This document shows, piece after piece, positions 1 through 12,653 of a DNA stretch of 64,000 bases (its first letter is position 1; each line of letters begins with the position of its first letter). Source of the DNA: Pterobdella sp. o SKG-2022 (Eukaryota > Annelida > Clitellata > Hirudinida > Piscicolidae). A program made the translations under genes and the position numbers. The notes under the pieces are model-generated. The model was not told the DNA's origin. It made no database searches and was given only the letters and a program-made list of their open reading frames with translations. The stretch lies in the NCBI GenBank assembly GCA_964035795.1, contig OZ038326.1, positions 1,522,916 through 1,586,915 of the forward strand, in the 5' to 3' direction.

Positions 1-2749
1 GGATGATGAGGTCGTTATTTGTAATTATTATTATTATTATTGTTATATCTCAGCATTTAGCTAATATTTTATACAAATATCACATGATCTACCTGAGCCA
101 ATGGGATGGCTCTACGTGAAGCATAGTATGGGCAAGCTTTAGAAGTCCTACCTTGGTTTACTATGTCCTCTATGTCCATTGCGTTGGCCTGTGGTAGATG
201 ATTGAGATTGATGATTATATAAGTAGATGAATGAATGGGCTGATTAACAGAAGAGAAAGATATTTATGGATGGATAGATAGATAGATAATTGAATATCAC
301 CAATATTTGGTCAGTTAGACTGCTTATGAGGTTCTGTTTATAGAATGGACACAAAGAAGAAGTGAATCTTGATCTTTTAATTTTTGGTTCTTCCACCGAA
401 TTTTTTTTAGCTGTAATAATGGAAATAACAAAATTGTTATTATTGCATCATTATCGCCATTATTATTATTATTGACCTGTTTTCTTATTGGCCATATCCG
501 TGCATGCTTCATTCATCAGACTTAAAGAAGACAATTTTCTCACAGTGTTGTTGATGCAAAAATTCTAATAACAATAATGATATTATTATTATTGTATATA
601 TTATATTCATATTATAATAAATGAACATCGTCATCAGCACCACCCACCATTCGAGAAGCAAGTGATGTGGTTTTGGTATGTGAATAGGGGCTATTAAGAA
701 CCTCATTTACAAACTGCTTCAACTGACTGTGAGTCCTACTGCAGTAGTAGATCTGGGTTGGTGATGGTGGGATGTCAATATAATTTAATGGTTTATTAAA
801 ATTTGGTGTTGATGGGTGTTGTGGTGTAGGAAGTGTGGTTTTGATGATAGTGGTGTTTTGGGATGGTGTGATGTTTGTGGTGAGTATTGACATTGAATAC
901 TGGTCTAATGAGTTGATATATAGGTTGAATTTTTTAAATTATATTTCTAACTTTAGTAACATGTTCCACTTGCTCAACATCATCATTACCATCTCCATCC
1001 TCTTCTTCTTCATCATCATCACTCACGTAATCATTAATTAGTAACTCGTCATCATTATTATCTTTTTCATAGATATCTTTATTGTTACCATTGCTGTTGT
1101 TCGATTCTTTTAAAGCATCTTTGTGGAATAATTCTTCAAATTTATCTTCCAATATGTCTTGCTGTGATTCAATTTATTTCTTTTATTATTGAACTTATTT
1201 TTATTATTAAACTCATTGTTTTTATTAGTGAAACATTATTTTGCTAACTTTTTAATTGTAGTTTTAATTATTTCAGAATAAAAAAACATACAAACTTTTC
1301 TCTTTTTATTACTTTTACCATTTTTATTCAATTTTTCTAGTTTTTCTTTATTTTTCTCCATTGCTTCTATTTTTTCCTATATAATTTTCAAGTATTAGTT
1401 CTTTTTGTAACAAATTTAATTGAAATTAGTTATAGATATATATAAATCTACTTTACTACTACTATTACTGCTACTTAAAAAATGCTAACCTTCAAAGTTA
1501 ATGATTTTTCTTCTATTTCTTGTTTTTTCACAAAAGCATTAATCCAATCATCAGCTTTATTAAATATTTCAACAGTTATTAATGACTACCAACAATAATA
1601 TCAAATTATACATAGGAATTTAAAAAGTGCAAACCTTTTTCAACTGACTTCAAATCATTCTCTATTTTCCTGTGATAAACAATAAATATAACTCAAGTTT
1701 TAGTTAATATAATTGTATAGACAGTTTATATAATTATATAGACAGTCTATTACTAACCTAAGAAAATATTAAACTTTTTATTATAAGCACTATTATATCA
1801 TTATTGATATTGATGTATTTCTATTTTTATTTATTCATATTATTATTAAAATTATCATTATTATTGTCATTATTATTAACTTTTGGGCATGTAGAAGTGC
1901 TTGTAGTTGTTTTTGTTGTTCTTCCTCATGATGCTGTAACCACAACAATGCTCCACAGATTAAACTCATTGATTTTCCCTTTTTATTAATCAAGTGTTGA
2001 ATTTTTCAGTATTATTTGTTATATGATCACTCTCATTTTTAACCTTCATTAGTGTTTCATATTATTATTTTTTATTTAGTTTAATCTTTTATAACTAAAA
2101 AATTTTTATTTTAATATTATCCTCATTAGTATAATTAATTAACATTATTATAATTATTAAAAAATTATTAGCTAACAGTTCCAGTGGGACTTTCAAAAAT
2201 CCCAATCTTGGACTCCTGCAATGTTTTGTACAGGTTCTTCATGAAATCTACTTGGATGTCATAAGGCTTAAAGGGGAATGGAAACTCTGATGAAATTACT
2301 GCGTAGAAATTTAATAGTGATGATGATTATTATATGAGTGAGTTTAATTGAGTTATGTTTTATACAATACATTTTCTCGCAATTGAAAACATCTAGTTAT
2401 TACTAAGCTAAATTTCATCCTATTCAGTATAGATTTTAATGTTTTGAAAAGATTCAAACAAAAAAACTCAAAAGTTTATTGTATTTCACAAAGCTTTTTG
2501 TAAAATGAGCTTACATTATCAAGTGGAGGTACAAGTAGATATTTGTACCTCCACTTGATAATGTAACTTCCTCTCACGAAAAGCTTCGTGTTTTCATTTT
2601 GAAAATAGTAAATGAAATAGTTTTAGAAGAATAATAAAATACATTCAAGATATAATTGTGATATAATGTGTCTCACATGTTTTATAATCGTGTTCGAACG
2701 TCTCAAAATCAACATTTGCGATAAGCTCATCAAAGTCGTCGTCATCCAT
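1..2749 (-). CDS. DDX11: DDX11/ChlR1-type Fe-S DNA helicase, N-terminal 410 codons (3' part outside window)
   Basis: Superfamily 2 XPD-like 5'-3' DNA helicase; in the family it acts in sister-chromatid cohesion and in unwinding replication-linked structures in the nucleus. Coding exons I can place (complement): 2677-2749, 2177-2298, 1881-1978, 1635-1669, 1490-1554, 1296-1376, 952-1161, 648-899, 477-564, 301-410, 93-188. Lengths sum to 1230 nt and every phase closes. Seen: the Q-like motif [13 protein letters not shown], Walker A as ESPTGT then GKS split exactly by intron 2 (residues about 60-68), a charged coiled linker, an acidic stretch, then [19 protein letters not shown] (motif Ia). The four Fe-S cysteines fall at about residues 315, 333, 362 and 397, spacing close to human DDX11. 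The catalytic DEAH box and C-terminal RecA domain lie off the left edge. RTEL1 or BRIP1 fit less well, because the linker and CPFY/CPYY contexts match DDX11. Exon 6 end is the least certain border. Confidence 0.93.
2487..2590. mobile_element. Foldback element copy 1 (in DDX11 intron 1)
   Basis: A perfect 22-base inverted repeat (2513-2534 with 2543-2564) lies inside longer imperfect arms. The right arm shows CTTGATAATGT, 11 variable bases, then ACGAAAAGCTTCGTG. It shares this core with copies at 25220-25354 and 39803-39974. No transposase is present; MITE-like by structure. Confidence 0.7.
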
Positions 2750-3009
2750 TTCAAAAATTGAAACTGATAAAATTATCTCACTTTTGAATGTTTTTTAAAC
2801 TTAATTTTTACATTTTGTCATGCCTAAACTTTTTCTTCAAGTTCCTACGACGAAATTAAACTTAGCGGCAATTTTCGTTCGTTTCCAGGTTTACTTTTAG
2901 CTGATTGAAAAATCACGAAACTTCTTTTATTGAACAGATCACAAATGAAAAAAATAACGAAACAAAAATAATTACCTATAAATTTTTACAGTTTTACATA
3001 ATATCATCA

Positions 3010-6000
3010 CTAATCTATCACTATTTTCGAGACCCTTGACTGAAAAAAATAAAATAGCATATTATAAAATTTAAAAAAAAATGATTCTGTATTTTTAATA
3101 AAATTCAATAAAACCTTATGTTTAGAACAATGTATTGAAAAATTCTCCTCTTGTAAAGCACAACCTTTGAGAAAAAATTCAATATTTCAAAAAATTTAAA
3201 AAAAAAAACAAGAATTTAAAAGATCATTAAAATAAAAAGCAAAAAAATTTCGAAAAAATGGTGAAATGATGAAAATGGCAACCAGCTTCGACAGCACAAG
3301 GATAGTGGAATGAAGCCTCACAACCTTTCACAAAACACCCCAGCGATGCACCTTGCTTGCCACACACATCACATTGCTGCGTCACAGAGTTGATATATAT
3401 GCATATTTTAATTTTTAATAATCTATCTATACTAACTTTCAAAGAGTAGAGAACTATACACACAAACACTCATAAAAAAATAGGTAAACTTTCATCTATA
3501 AGAAGCATTCACAAGTATGAAATAAAAATAGACAAACAAACACACACTCAAACATACGTGTGTCATAGCAATAAAGGCAGTTTCTTCAAGTCCTTGGAGC
3601 CTTCCCTCAGCAACAAAGATTCCCGGAGACCAGATTGCACATTCACCATGACACCATAGTTCTTTGGGTAGTTGAGGAGAGTGTTTAGTGGTTTTCTGTT
3701 TGTTGTCTGTTGGTAAGATAGAAGAGTGTTTGGCAGGTTGGTTGAGGGTGGGTGATAAAGGAATGTTTAAATGTTTGTGGTCAAAGAAGTAGGGTCCAAA
3801 AAGGTCTCCTAGAGATTTGTGGCAAGTTCCCTTGTTGCAGAAAACACACAACCATGGAAGATTTTTGGAGAGACGAGAAGAGAGTTGAGAGTGATAGGTG
3901 GATGACTGATTGGCTAGGATAGGACACTTGTTGCATTCAGTTTGTGGAAATGGATCGATTACTTTCCACCAACCTGTCTTATCTTTTCTGACACTCGGCC
4001 CTTGCAGAACATCACTGTTACTCACCTCCGGCCTCTCAGGCTTTTTGAGGAACTTACTAAACTGGTTGGACCTTTTCAACTCCTCTTGTTCTTCCTCATA
4101 AATGTTTGTGCCACCTGGTCGTCTCCTCTTCCTGTTCACTTTTTTCTTGGAATCTGCCTTCACAACTGAGGTGTTGCTTTTTGATGTGCTCATCTCTGTA
4201 CACACTCTGCTACTGTTGCTGTTTTCATTGTATTTTTGGTAGTTTAGAATGTGTTCATTTGATTTTTCTAATTTTGAGTGATTAAGGTAGATAGGTCGGT
4301 TATTGAGTGTGTTGATTCCAATAATACTTTTGCTTCCAAAGGTGCCACCACTGCCGCTAGTAACTCCGGTATTATTATTATTATTATTGATATTTTTATA
4401 ATCACCTTGAACTTGAACAATATTATTCTTTATATTTGTATTAACATTACTATCATCACTACTAGCTTTATAGTTGTTATCATTGTCCATTTTATTATTA
4501 TTATTATTAGCAGTAGTATTATCATTTGCATTATTTCCTATAACGATGAGACTATTATTATTATTACAAAGAGTTTTGTTGTTGTTGTTAAGAATAACCA
4601 TGTTGCTGCTTGTTGTTGTGTTATTTACTATTACCATGCTTCTTTTTGGCGGTCTACATGTGCTTGTAGTCGTGTTTGTGTACATGTTTCTGTTGTTGTA
4701 TGTGTGAGCATTATTATTACTGTTGTTGAAGTTATTTTTATTATTGTTGTTGTTGAAATTATTCTTATTATTGTTGAAATTATTATAATTATTATGGTAA
4801 TTATTATATGTGTTATTATTATTCATTTTATTATATAAAACAATATTTTTTATTCCTAAATTTGAAGAACTTATATTATAATTTATATTCCTATTTGAAT
4901 AAGCTTGATAATTATTATTATTATTATTCACATTATTCGCGTTATTTTTTTGATAATTTTCATTAATAATATTATTTATCTTTTGTCTGGTTGTATTATA
5001 CAGACAATTCATGGTATTTCTGTTATTCCCTTTTCTCAAATCAAGGGTATAATTACTAGTATTTTTATTATTACTGATGCTTTTATTGTTGTTATTATTA
5101 TCAGAATCATCAGGCTCAGAGTAGCTGTAATCCTCAGGGATGCTGAGTGTGTTGATAGAAGTGTTCAACACATCTTCTTCCTTGTTGCTTGCAACATTGT
5201 TGCTCTTGTCTGCAAAATTATTGGTTACCTTGGTAGCAAAATTATTGTTTTTGCTGTTTTTGTTGACTTTAGGGGTATTGTTTGTACTGACAATTGTTGT
5301 ATTATATTTATTCAAACTCTTGTCAATGCTATTATGTGATGTATTATTTTTTTTGTTATTATTATCAAAACCATCATCATCTTCCTCCTCTTCTTCTCCT
5401 GGAGAACTTATATCGATAATAGTCAAACATTCTTTTTCTCCTTCCTCATTGGTCATTTCAACTTCCTTGCCATATTTCAATAAGTCGTCTGGTAACCCAG
5501 TCTTTGATTTAGTGTTAGCTATAGACAACCTTTTATTATTATTAAGATTATTGTTATTATTAAGAAAAGTAGTGTTAGATTCAAATTTTTTGATTTCATT
5601 AACTTTTAAATTTGTTGTGTTGATCAATATGTGGTTATCTTTGTGATGATTGGCTTGGTCTTTTTTGAATTCTAGATTGATGTTTGAAATATTTTTGTTC
5701 TCCATGAGAGAGGTTGAGTTTTGATTTTTTGTATTTGTTATACTTGTTGAGCTGAGTTGTATATTATTTTTCATATTTAACAACTTGTTATAATTGTTGA
5801 GATTATTATTAATTTTTTTATCATTGACTATTTTATTAGAAAAAGACTGGTTTTTATTGTTTAAATTTCCATTAGTGGATGGACTTGAGTTGAAAGGCTT
5901 GTCAAATGAACTGTTAAGTGAAGGAAAATTGATATTCTGGTTTTGGGTAATGTTATTAGAAATGTTTGAGTTGGTGAAATGTACAGAACTGACAGAATTA

Positions 6001-6572
6001 TTAATTTTGTTATTTTGGTTAACACCAGTAATTGAATTCCCAGAAATTTGTTTGAAAGCAGATGGTATAGCGAGATCAGATTTTTGGTTGGGGCTCTTAC
6101 TATCTGACTTTAAAAATCTGTAAGTGGGTCTATATGTTTTATCACCAGTTTCTCGGGTGTATTTCCAATCAGATTTGTCTACCAGTTCCATCATCATTTG
6201 ATTATCCTCTTCGTCATTGCTGTTATTTTTGTTTACAATAGACTCTTTGAAATTTTGAATTTTTAATGTTGGTTTTTTGGTCCTTTTACCTCTTCCTGTA
6301 TTTTCTGAACTTTTTATCAAATCTTTTGTAGGATTTCTTGATTTTTTACCTCTTTTCGACTTTTCTTCCTGTTCTGTGTCATCAGATCTTTTATCAAAAC
6401 TTTTATCTATTGAATCTTCAGATTCATTGGGCAAAGAAGAAAGGTCTTCTAGTGATGTTTTATCTGCAAGATTCCTATCTGCATAAAAAATTTTTTAAAA
6501 AAGATTTTCGATTAGTGTTAAATCATATTATTTTACATTAGTATTAAAATTCACTGAAAAACTACCTTCCAT
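3010..6572 (-). CDS. TCF20/RAI1-like nuclear protein with C-terminal extended PHD (ePHD) domain
   Basis: Predicted chromatin protein; TCF20 and RAI1 use this ePHD/ADD-like module to bind nucleosomes. Exons (complement): 6566-6572, 3558-6478, 3283-3376, 3115-3164, 3010-3039; 3102 nt, 1033 residues, phases closed. The first coding exon has only 7 bases (ATGGAAG) before GTAGTT; its phase fits the acceptor at 6479-6480. Residues 1-850 are low complexity, basic and very Asn-rich, with long N runs, an acidic patch and basic nuclear-localisation-like clusters (KKKVNRKRRR). From about residue 890 comes the family signature: a CxxC-type start, SLGDLFGPYF, WCHGECAIWSPGIF, GRLQGLEETAF, QCDVCGKQGASLGC, GCEASFHYPCAVEAGC, then EENFSIHCSKHK in the small exon at 3115-3164. 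All expected Cys/His ligands are present once this exon is included. The last 9-codon exon follows a strong polypyrimidine tract but its donor (GTTTTA) is weak. Invertebrate one-to-one orthology to TCF20 versus RAI1 cannot be decided. Confidence 0.85.
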
Positions 6573-9500
6573 AGTATAAAAAAGTCAGGTTTCCACTGTT
6601 AAAAAATTAATATTCATATGTAAAAGTGTAAAAATAATTGTAAATTGAAACCTAAAGAAGTGTGAAAAATGCTTTCCCAGCAGTTTAAAAACTTTATGTT
6701 TTTATATATGTGAAGTTCAAAATGAAATTTATAAATAAACAACAAATTTCCACTTAAATTAAGTTTAGTTAATTTCAAATAATCCCAAAAAAAACTTAAA
6801 TTCGCATTTTAAACTACACAAATAATTTTAGTTCGTTATTTATCGCAGTTACAAAACATGTTTAGTCGGGTATTTTTGAAGATTTTAAAACAAATATGCA
6901 CAAATAATTAATAAAAATGAATTAAAATTCTATATAGGTATTAGGAGTTAATATAATAATTAAAAAACATTAAAAACCTTAATAAGATGTATTCATTTAT
7001 AATCTAAATATATCTTTCTTTTACTATATTGCTATATAGATACATTATTATATATGAAACAATGATTATTAACAAAGACGTTGGAAAAAAAATTATGCTA
7101 AAATAAAAAAATTCATAATTGAATAATATTCACAAAAATAATTAACTGCTAATAAAAAAATATTTTTTTTCAAAAAAAAGCAATACAAACATGAACAAAT
7201 AAAAATATTTTTGAAATTTTTTAATATATATAACTGGAAAATTTTAATGCACTTAATTTTCAAAATGATTTTTTGACTTGCAAAGTTTCAGATAGAATGT
7301 TCCAAATATTTTTCCAATAATTTTATGCATATATCACGGAAAATACAGTTTAATTAAGATTTTTGTATATTCGAAAACTCAATATATTTCTGTATACTAT
7401 TAATTACCTGAAAAGGCAATAAGAAAATTTTTGAAGTTTTTTTGAATTTTTAATAAATTGATTATTTTATAATTTGACTTCAAAACGGAATATAACTTCA
7501 CTTTTGAATCGGTGCGATATAAACGATCAATAGGAGCCAACGAAATATAAAAATAAGAAAAATCAAAAATTTATTTATATTTTCATTTTTATAGTGTTCA
7601 TTCTACAAAAATATAGTTTCTTTTTTGTCCTTCTTTTCGAATTAACCATGAAAGATTGAATTCTCGAATAAAAATATTTTCGTAATAAAAGCAAAAGGTT
7701 TCGCTGACTATTTTTTTATATCCATCCAAAATAATTTTTATTAGTTTGAAACTCCATTTTTATTGTTTATTCCATTTATTTTTTTATCGTTTCGAGAAGT
7801 TCAAAGTTATTTTTTATTCGTCGGAAGTGCGCAATGCCTCTTAAAGATGAGACATGCATTTATAGATATATATATATTGGTTCCTTTTTACATTTACTCT
7901 CAGAATAATATCTATCTGTTTTCTCAATTATCTATTTACCTATCTTATTTACAAAAAAAGTATTGTCAGTAATTTGAAAAAAAGGATGCTTAAGCACATG
8001 AAAAAATGCCAGAATACTTCAAAAGCGTAAATTTTATTAATATGTAGCTGACTCTAGATTTCTGAAATAGTTTATTTCTACTTATACTACTACCTATTTA
8101 TATTCACTTTTTCATTCCAATCAATTTAATCATCAACAATTTTATGATTTATTCATTTTTCTTATCTGTTAAATCTATCTGTTTCTTCTATTTATTAACC
8201 TATCCACACGCACTCAAACCCCACAACCCACAACAAAGATTTTGGAAGGCTCTGGTCATAATCATGGCCACTAATGCATAAGCTGACAATGTGTGAAAAA
8301 CATCAAAGGTACATATGATGCAAAACCAGAAAATGCGCTTTATTTTCAATTAAGTTTTATTACAGTATAAGTAGTGTTAGTGATAGCAGTAGTAATAGTT
8401 TTAGTAGTAGCAGTAGTAGAAGTAAAAGTATTGGTCGTAGCAGCAATAGAAGTAGTAGAAATGATTAAAATAATACTACTATTTCTTAGTTATAATCACC
8501 AATTTCATCATTTTTCTCTTTCATTATCAGTATTTACAAATGCAACCATTACACATAAACAACAACTAAAACGCGCCACAAATCCAATATGGCCGCTAGA
8601 TAAGATGAACATATGTTGCTGCTCTGATTGCTTTTGACACCAGTACGTTTTTCTATTTTTTCGCTCACGTTCCCTTTGTTTCTTTAGTGTCTTTTGATAT
8701 TTTTCGGTCTATCTAATCAATTGACTTTATAAAATATTTGTTTTGTTTTTTAAGTTTTTTGAGTTTTGTTTCCATTTTTCAAGTTTTGCAAAGTTATTTT
8801 TTTGCATTTAAAAAAGTTTAATAAATTTATTCAAAACTTTCATATTATTTATATTTGTTAAAATAAATACTAAAATATCTTTGAAATCAACTTTTTGATC
8901 AAAATGTAAATTTCACACCGCATAGAACATTCTATTAGCCCTATTAAAACGTGTCTGCAGAAAGGGCCGTGGAATAAATCAATAATAATATCAACAATTA
9001 TTTTATTTTCTCATTATTTTTTCAATTTTTATTGTTCTCATTATCTCGGTGTTATTTGTTCAAATTTTCTCCCTTTAAAGATTTCATCTTGATAATTAAG
9101 TCAATAATGGTATTCTGTTTTTCAAGTTCACAAAAATTTTTTTATATTTTAACATTATACAACTGAATCATTTGGTTGAATTATAACTGATAATGAGTTT
9201 AAGCTTGATACATTACCAAAAATCTCTTTAAAATGGAATAATTGTCAACCATTTTCAAAACCATGATTACCTAGGTCAAAAATTTTCTTCATTATTTTTT
9301 TTTAGCACTATAATATATTTTTTTTATTGTACAACTAATATTCTTTTGTTCACTTATGTATTAAGCTTATTTTTTTTATTTATTAACCAGGTTAAATAAA
9401 AAATATTGACTTTTGAAAAAAAAGGAAAAGGGTTACATAAAAGTGAATAAATTAATATCAAAAGTTATAGAACATAGTCAACATCAGTAAATATTCAAAA

Positions 9501-9779
9501 ATATTTTTAAAAAAAAAACGCATAAAAAACCCTAAATTAAGTCTAATTACTATTCCTACTTGCTATAATTAGCTCAGACTTAGTTCAGTGATCTATGTTT
9601 TTTGGACTATTTGTTAAAAAAGCTTGTGACAAAAAATAGCGCGATGCTCACTCATGAATATGCATTAAATGGTTCTTGAATATTTAATTAACCAAGCTAT
9701 TTATAGTGTTGAGTGCCTGAATTATTCATTGAACTATTAGTAATTAACTTTATACAAATTTCTCCTAGTAAAGAGATTA

Positions 9780-10560
9780 ACTTACAAAGAAAGATCAAAC
9801 TAACCACAACACCAAATGAACTTCATTATTTTAAAAACCAAACTTAGAACCAGCTTAACATACTCATCTCAACAACAAACTAAATTTGAACCTTCCATGG
9901 CTCAATAAAAACACAAAATAAGTCTCTTCCATCATCTACCAAAAATTACATTGATTATGTCAGTTCCCATGACATGAAACACTTCAATAGAAATCACAAC
10001 ACACATACACTAAACAGGAGACTACAACATAAATACCACAAAGAACTATCAGAAGGATTTCTACCACTAACACACCACTAACCTTCATCACACCACTATC
10101 CAACCATCACAACAATAAACAATCTTCCACCATTCACAACCTACAATACCACACCATCATTAATCTAAACTACCATTTGTCCATATTTCTTCACCAGGCT
10201 TTCAACATCAGCAAAACTAGTTGGTTTATCTTTTAATCCCACCACACCACCCATTCTCAAATGAGTAAATATTTTTTATTATTTTACATTTCACCATTCT
10301 CCTACCTCACCATTTATACACTTTATCCTCTTCCCATCCCACCATCCATCAACAATCAACAGTTTTCCATTATATTTCATCGCGCCACACCATTTCATCA
10401 CCACACACCCACCCACAAACAATCACTAGTTTCACTACACCATACCACCGTACCATCCAACTACACACCTTTCCACCACACCACTCTCTATCCCCTATCC
10501 AACACAAATAAATACCAAACGTGCAAAGAAACAAATATCTAGGCTTAACAAAGTAAAGAT
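9780..10560. repeat. C/A-rich, G-poor low-complexity block
   Basis: Dominated by CACCAC, ACAACA and CCATC strings with few G residues. Open frames here are by-products of composition. Confidence 0.6.
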
Positions 10561-12366
10561 TCATCTAACCATCACAATGATAACAAAGCTTAATAAGCCG
10601 TGTTGTTGATGTTTTTTGTTGTTCTATATGTTGTTGTTTTTATTCTTATTAATTTTTATTATTCCATCTTACCACAAGCACTTACTCAACACTGATATCA
10701 TATCGACATTCTAATGAGCTATGTACACTCTTTTTATTATTTTTTTTTCCATTATGTTGTTTTTTTATTTATTTATCTAACGGATTTGTGCATTTTTGTG
10801 TTTTTGTTTTTGTGTTTTCTATCTATGTGTTTTTTCAACATTATGTATTGGTGTGTTTTATAAATATACATAATAATATACTGCATTAATTTTTGTATGT
10901 GTGTGTGTTTTTTTGTTTATATCTATGTGCGTCTGTGTTTCTTGTTTGTGTGTGTGTTAAATGAATCACAAAATTTGCTCGTTCGATTTGGTTTCTCTGC
11001 TCGGCCATTATAGATACTAATGGTTGTTATTCTTATTAATTTGTGTTATTATTCTTATTATTTATATGTTACTTTATAAATTATTTATTTTTATTTTTCA
11101 GAACTCATTTGTAAAATATTCATTTCAAAATTTTCAAGACAAATTCTAAACTTGGTAAAAAAATCAAAAAATTCGAATGCATTATCGAAAATATTCTCTG
11201 CAAAATAAAAAAATTGAATAAAAAGAAAAGTGAAACAAGAAAAATAAAAATCAATGAAATTAGATAAGATAGTATATCGGAAACATCAACAAGAAGTAGG
11301 CGTGGTTTACACAAAAAAGGCGGAGTTCACAGCTGCCACTCAAAATTCTCCAGCTATTCATGTCTCAGCTCGAAAATTGTCTTTTTGGGAATTTTCTTAT
11401 AAAAAAAATAATTTTTATTATTATGATATTTTTCATTATTTTTATTATTTACACACAAATTATTAATTCAAAATAATTTTTTTGTTTTTTTGAATGAAAT
11501 TCATGGAGAATTTAATTATATCTTTCACACTTTTCCGTCTTTTTCGATGAAAAGTTATTAAACTGTGAAAAAAAATTCCAAAATTCAGCAAAACATTTAA
11601 AAAACTTGTGAAACTTTTATTAATATTTAATTATCCTATTTGAGCTACTCGAAAAATCTACTAGAACAATTTTTCTGTCTACTAAATGGTTTTTTAGTTA
11701 TATTTTTTCGATAAATTTTTAAATTTCTGGAAAATATCTAAAATTTTTTGGAAAAAAAACAAATTATCAAATCCTTACAAAAACTAGATAAAAACACAAC
11801 AAAATTTAAAGGATAAAATCTAAACCATCATGAAACCCATCAAAAAACAAAAAATAATTGATAAAAACTAACACAAAAATACTTAAAAATATTAATACGT
11901 CAAGACAGTTATAATCCTTTAAGAAAACAAATTATTTCTGAGATGTTTGTTCAGGTTGCATCAGCCACAATGATTCAACACTTAGTGTTCCTAATCGCCC
12001 TAATTTAACACTTTAAACAAGGCTATCTTGCTAGATTAATTTGATAGATTATATGAAGATTTGGTTAGACAAACAGTGTTGAAAATTATTGATTGTTAAG
12101 ATATTCCTAGAAATAAGTGTAGTTTGGTTTAGGGTAGAAGGTTAAGGTTATCTTTCTAAATACTGTTTATCCTTAAATAAATTAAAAATAAATTAATTTT
12201 TATCAATAACATATAAAAAAATCTTCAATAAAACCAAATTAAAAACATTTAAACTGAAAAAAAAAATAAACTCAAAAATAAACAGTTGAAACAACATAAA
12301 CATTGAATACATTGTATGATGACAATGTCAACTAGATATAAATGTATATACTACTACCAGCATCCC

Positions 12367-12370
<4 letters not shown>

Positions 12371-12405
<35 letters not shown>
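12371..12405. repeat. (AT)n dinucleotide microsatellite
   Basis: About 17 uninterrupted AT units, upstream of the first coding exon of the Iroquois gene. Confidence 0.9.
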
Positions 12406-12409
<4 letters not shown>

Positions 12410-12644
12410 GAGCTACGTCGTTCAAATATTATCAATGTTTGTTATGGTGTTGTTTTCTGTGTTTCAGTTTTAAAAGGTTTCACATTTGTTTTTTTTTGGG
12501 GGTTTAATTTATTTATGCCTTTTTTAGTCATCATTATGGTTCAATTAATTTTTTTTTGTTTATTCATTTATCCAATGAAGGAACGACATCAGTGAATTTC
12601 ATCTTAAATAATGTATTTTTAAAAATCCTATAAACGCTTTTTTC

Positions 12645-12646
12645 AG
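12645..12646 (+). other. Splice acceptor implying a 5' untranslated exon of irx
   Basis: A pyrimidine-rich tract ends in CAG at 12644-12646, followed by ATTCAAA and the start codon at 12654. The upstream partner exon and promoter could not be located. Confidence 0.6.
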
Positions 12647-12653
12647 ATTCAAA

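Larger units (their letters stand above)
6573..12646. other. 6-kb intergenic stretch between divergent TCF20-like and Iroquois genes; no supported gene
   Basis: AT-rich sequence with frequent stops in all frames and no recognisable protein. It holds a C/A-rich, G-poor block (about 9780-10560) followed abruptly by a T/G-rich block (about 10590-10960), GTA/GTAGTA-type repeats near 8365-8460, and an AT dinucleotide run at 12371-12405. Islands of higher complexity near 8560-8640 (containing CAATATGGCCGC, YY1-like) and 11290-11385 (paired GGCGTGG/GGCGGAG) may be promoter or enhancer pieces or 5' untranslated exons of the Iroquois gene, but nothing here proves that. Confidence 0.5.

Noticed and set aside
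3227..3376. Loss of the last ePHD zinc ligands in the TCF20-like protein (reading straight through to the stop at 3227)
   Set aside because: A phase-1 donor at 3282 joins to 3164, restoring EENFSIHCSKHK with the expected ligands.
4278..6123. Plus-strand hydrophobic frames rich in Ile, Leu and Val
   Set aside because: Complement of the AAT/AAC-rich Asn runs of the TCF20-like exon.
10261..10564. Frames of 93 and 64 codons on both strands
   Set aside because: Composition artefacts of the C/A-rich block; no homology or splice context.
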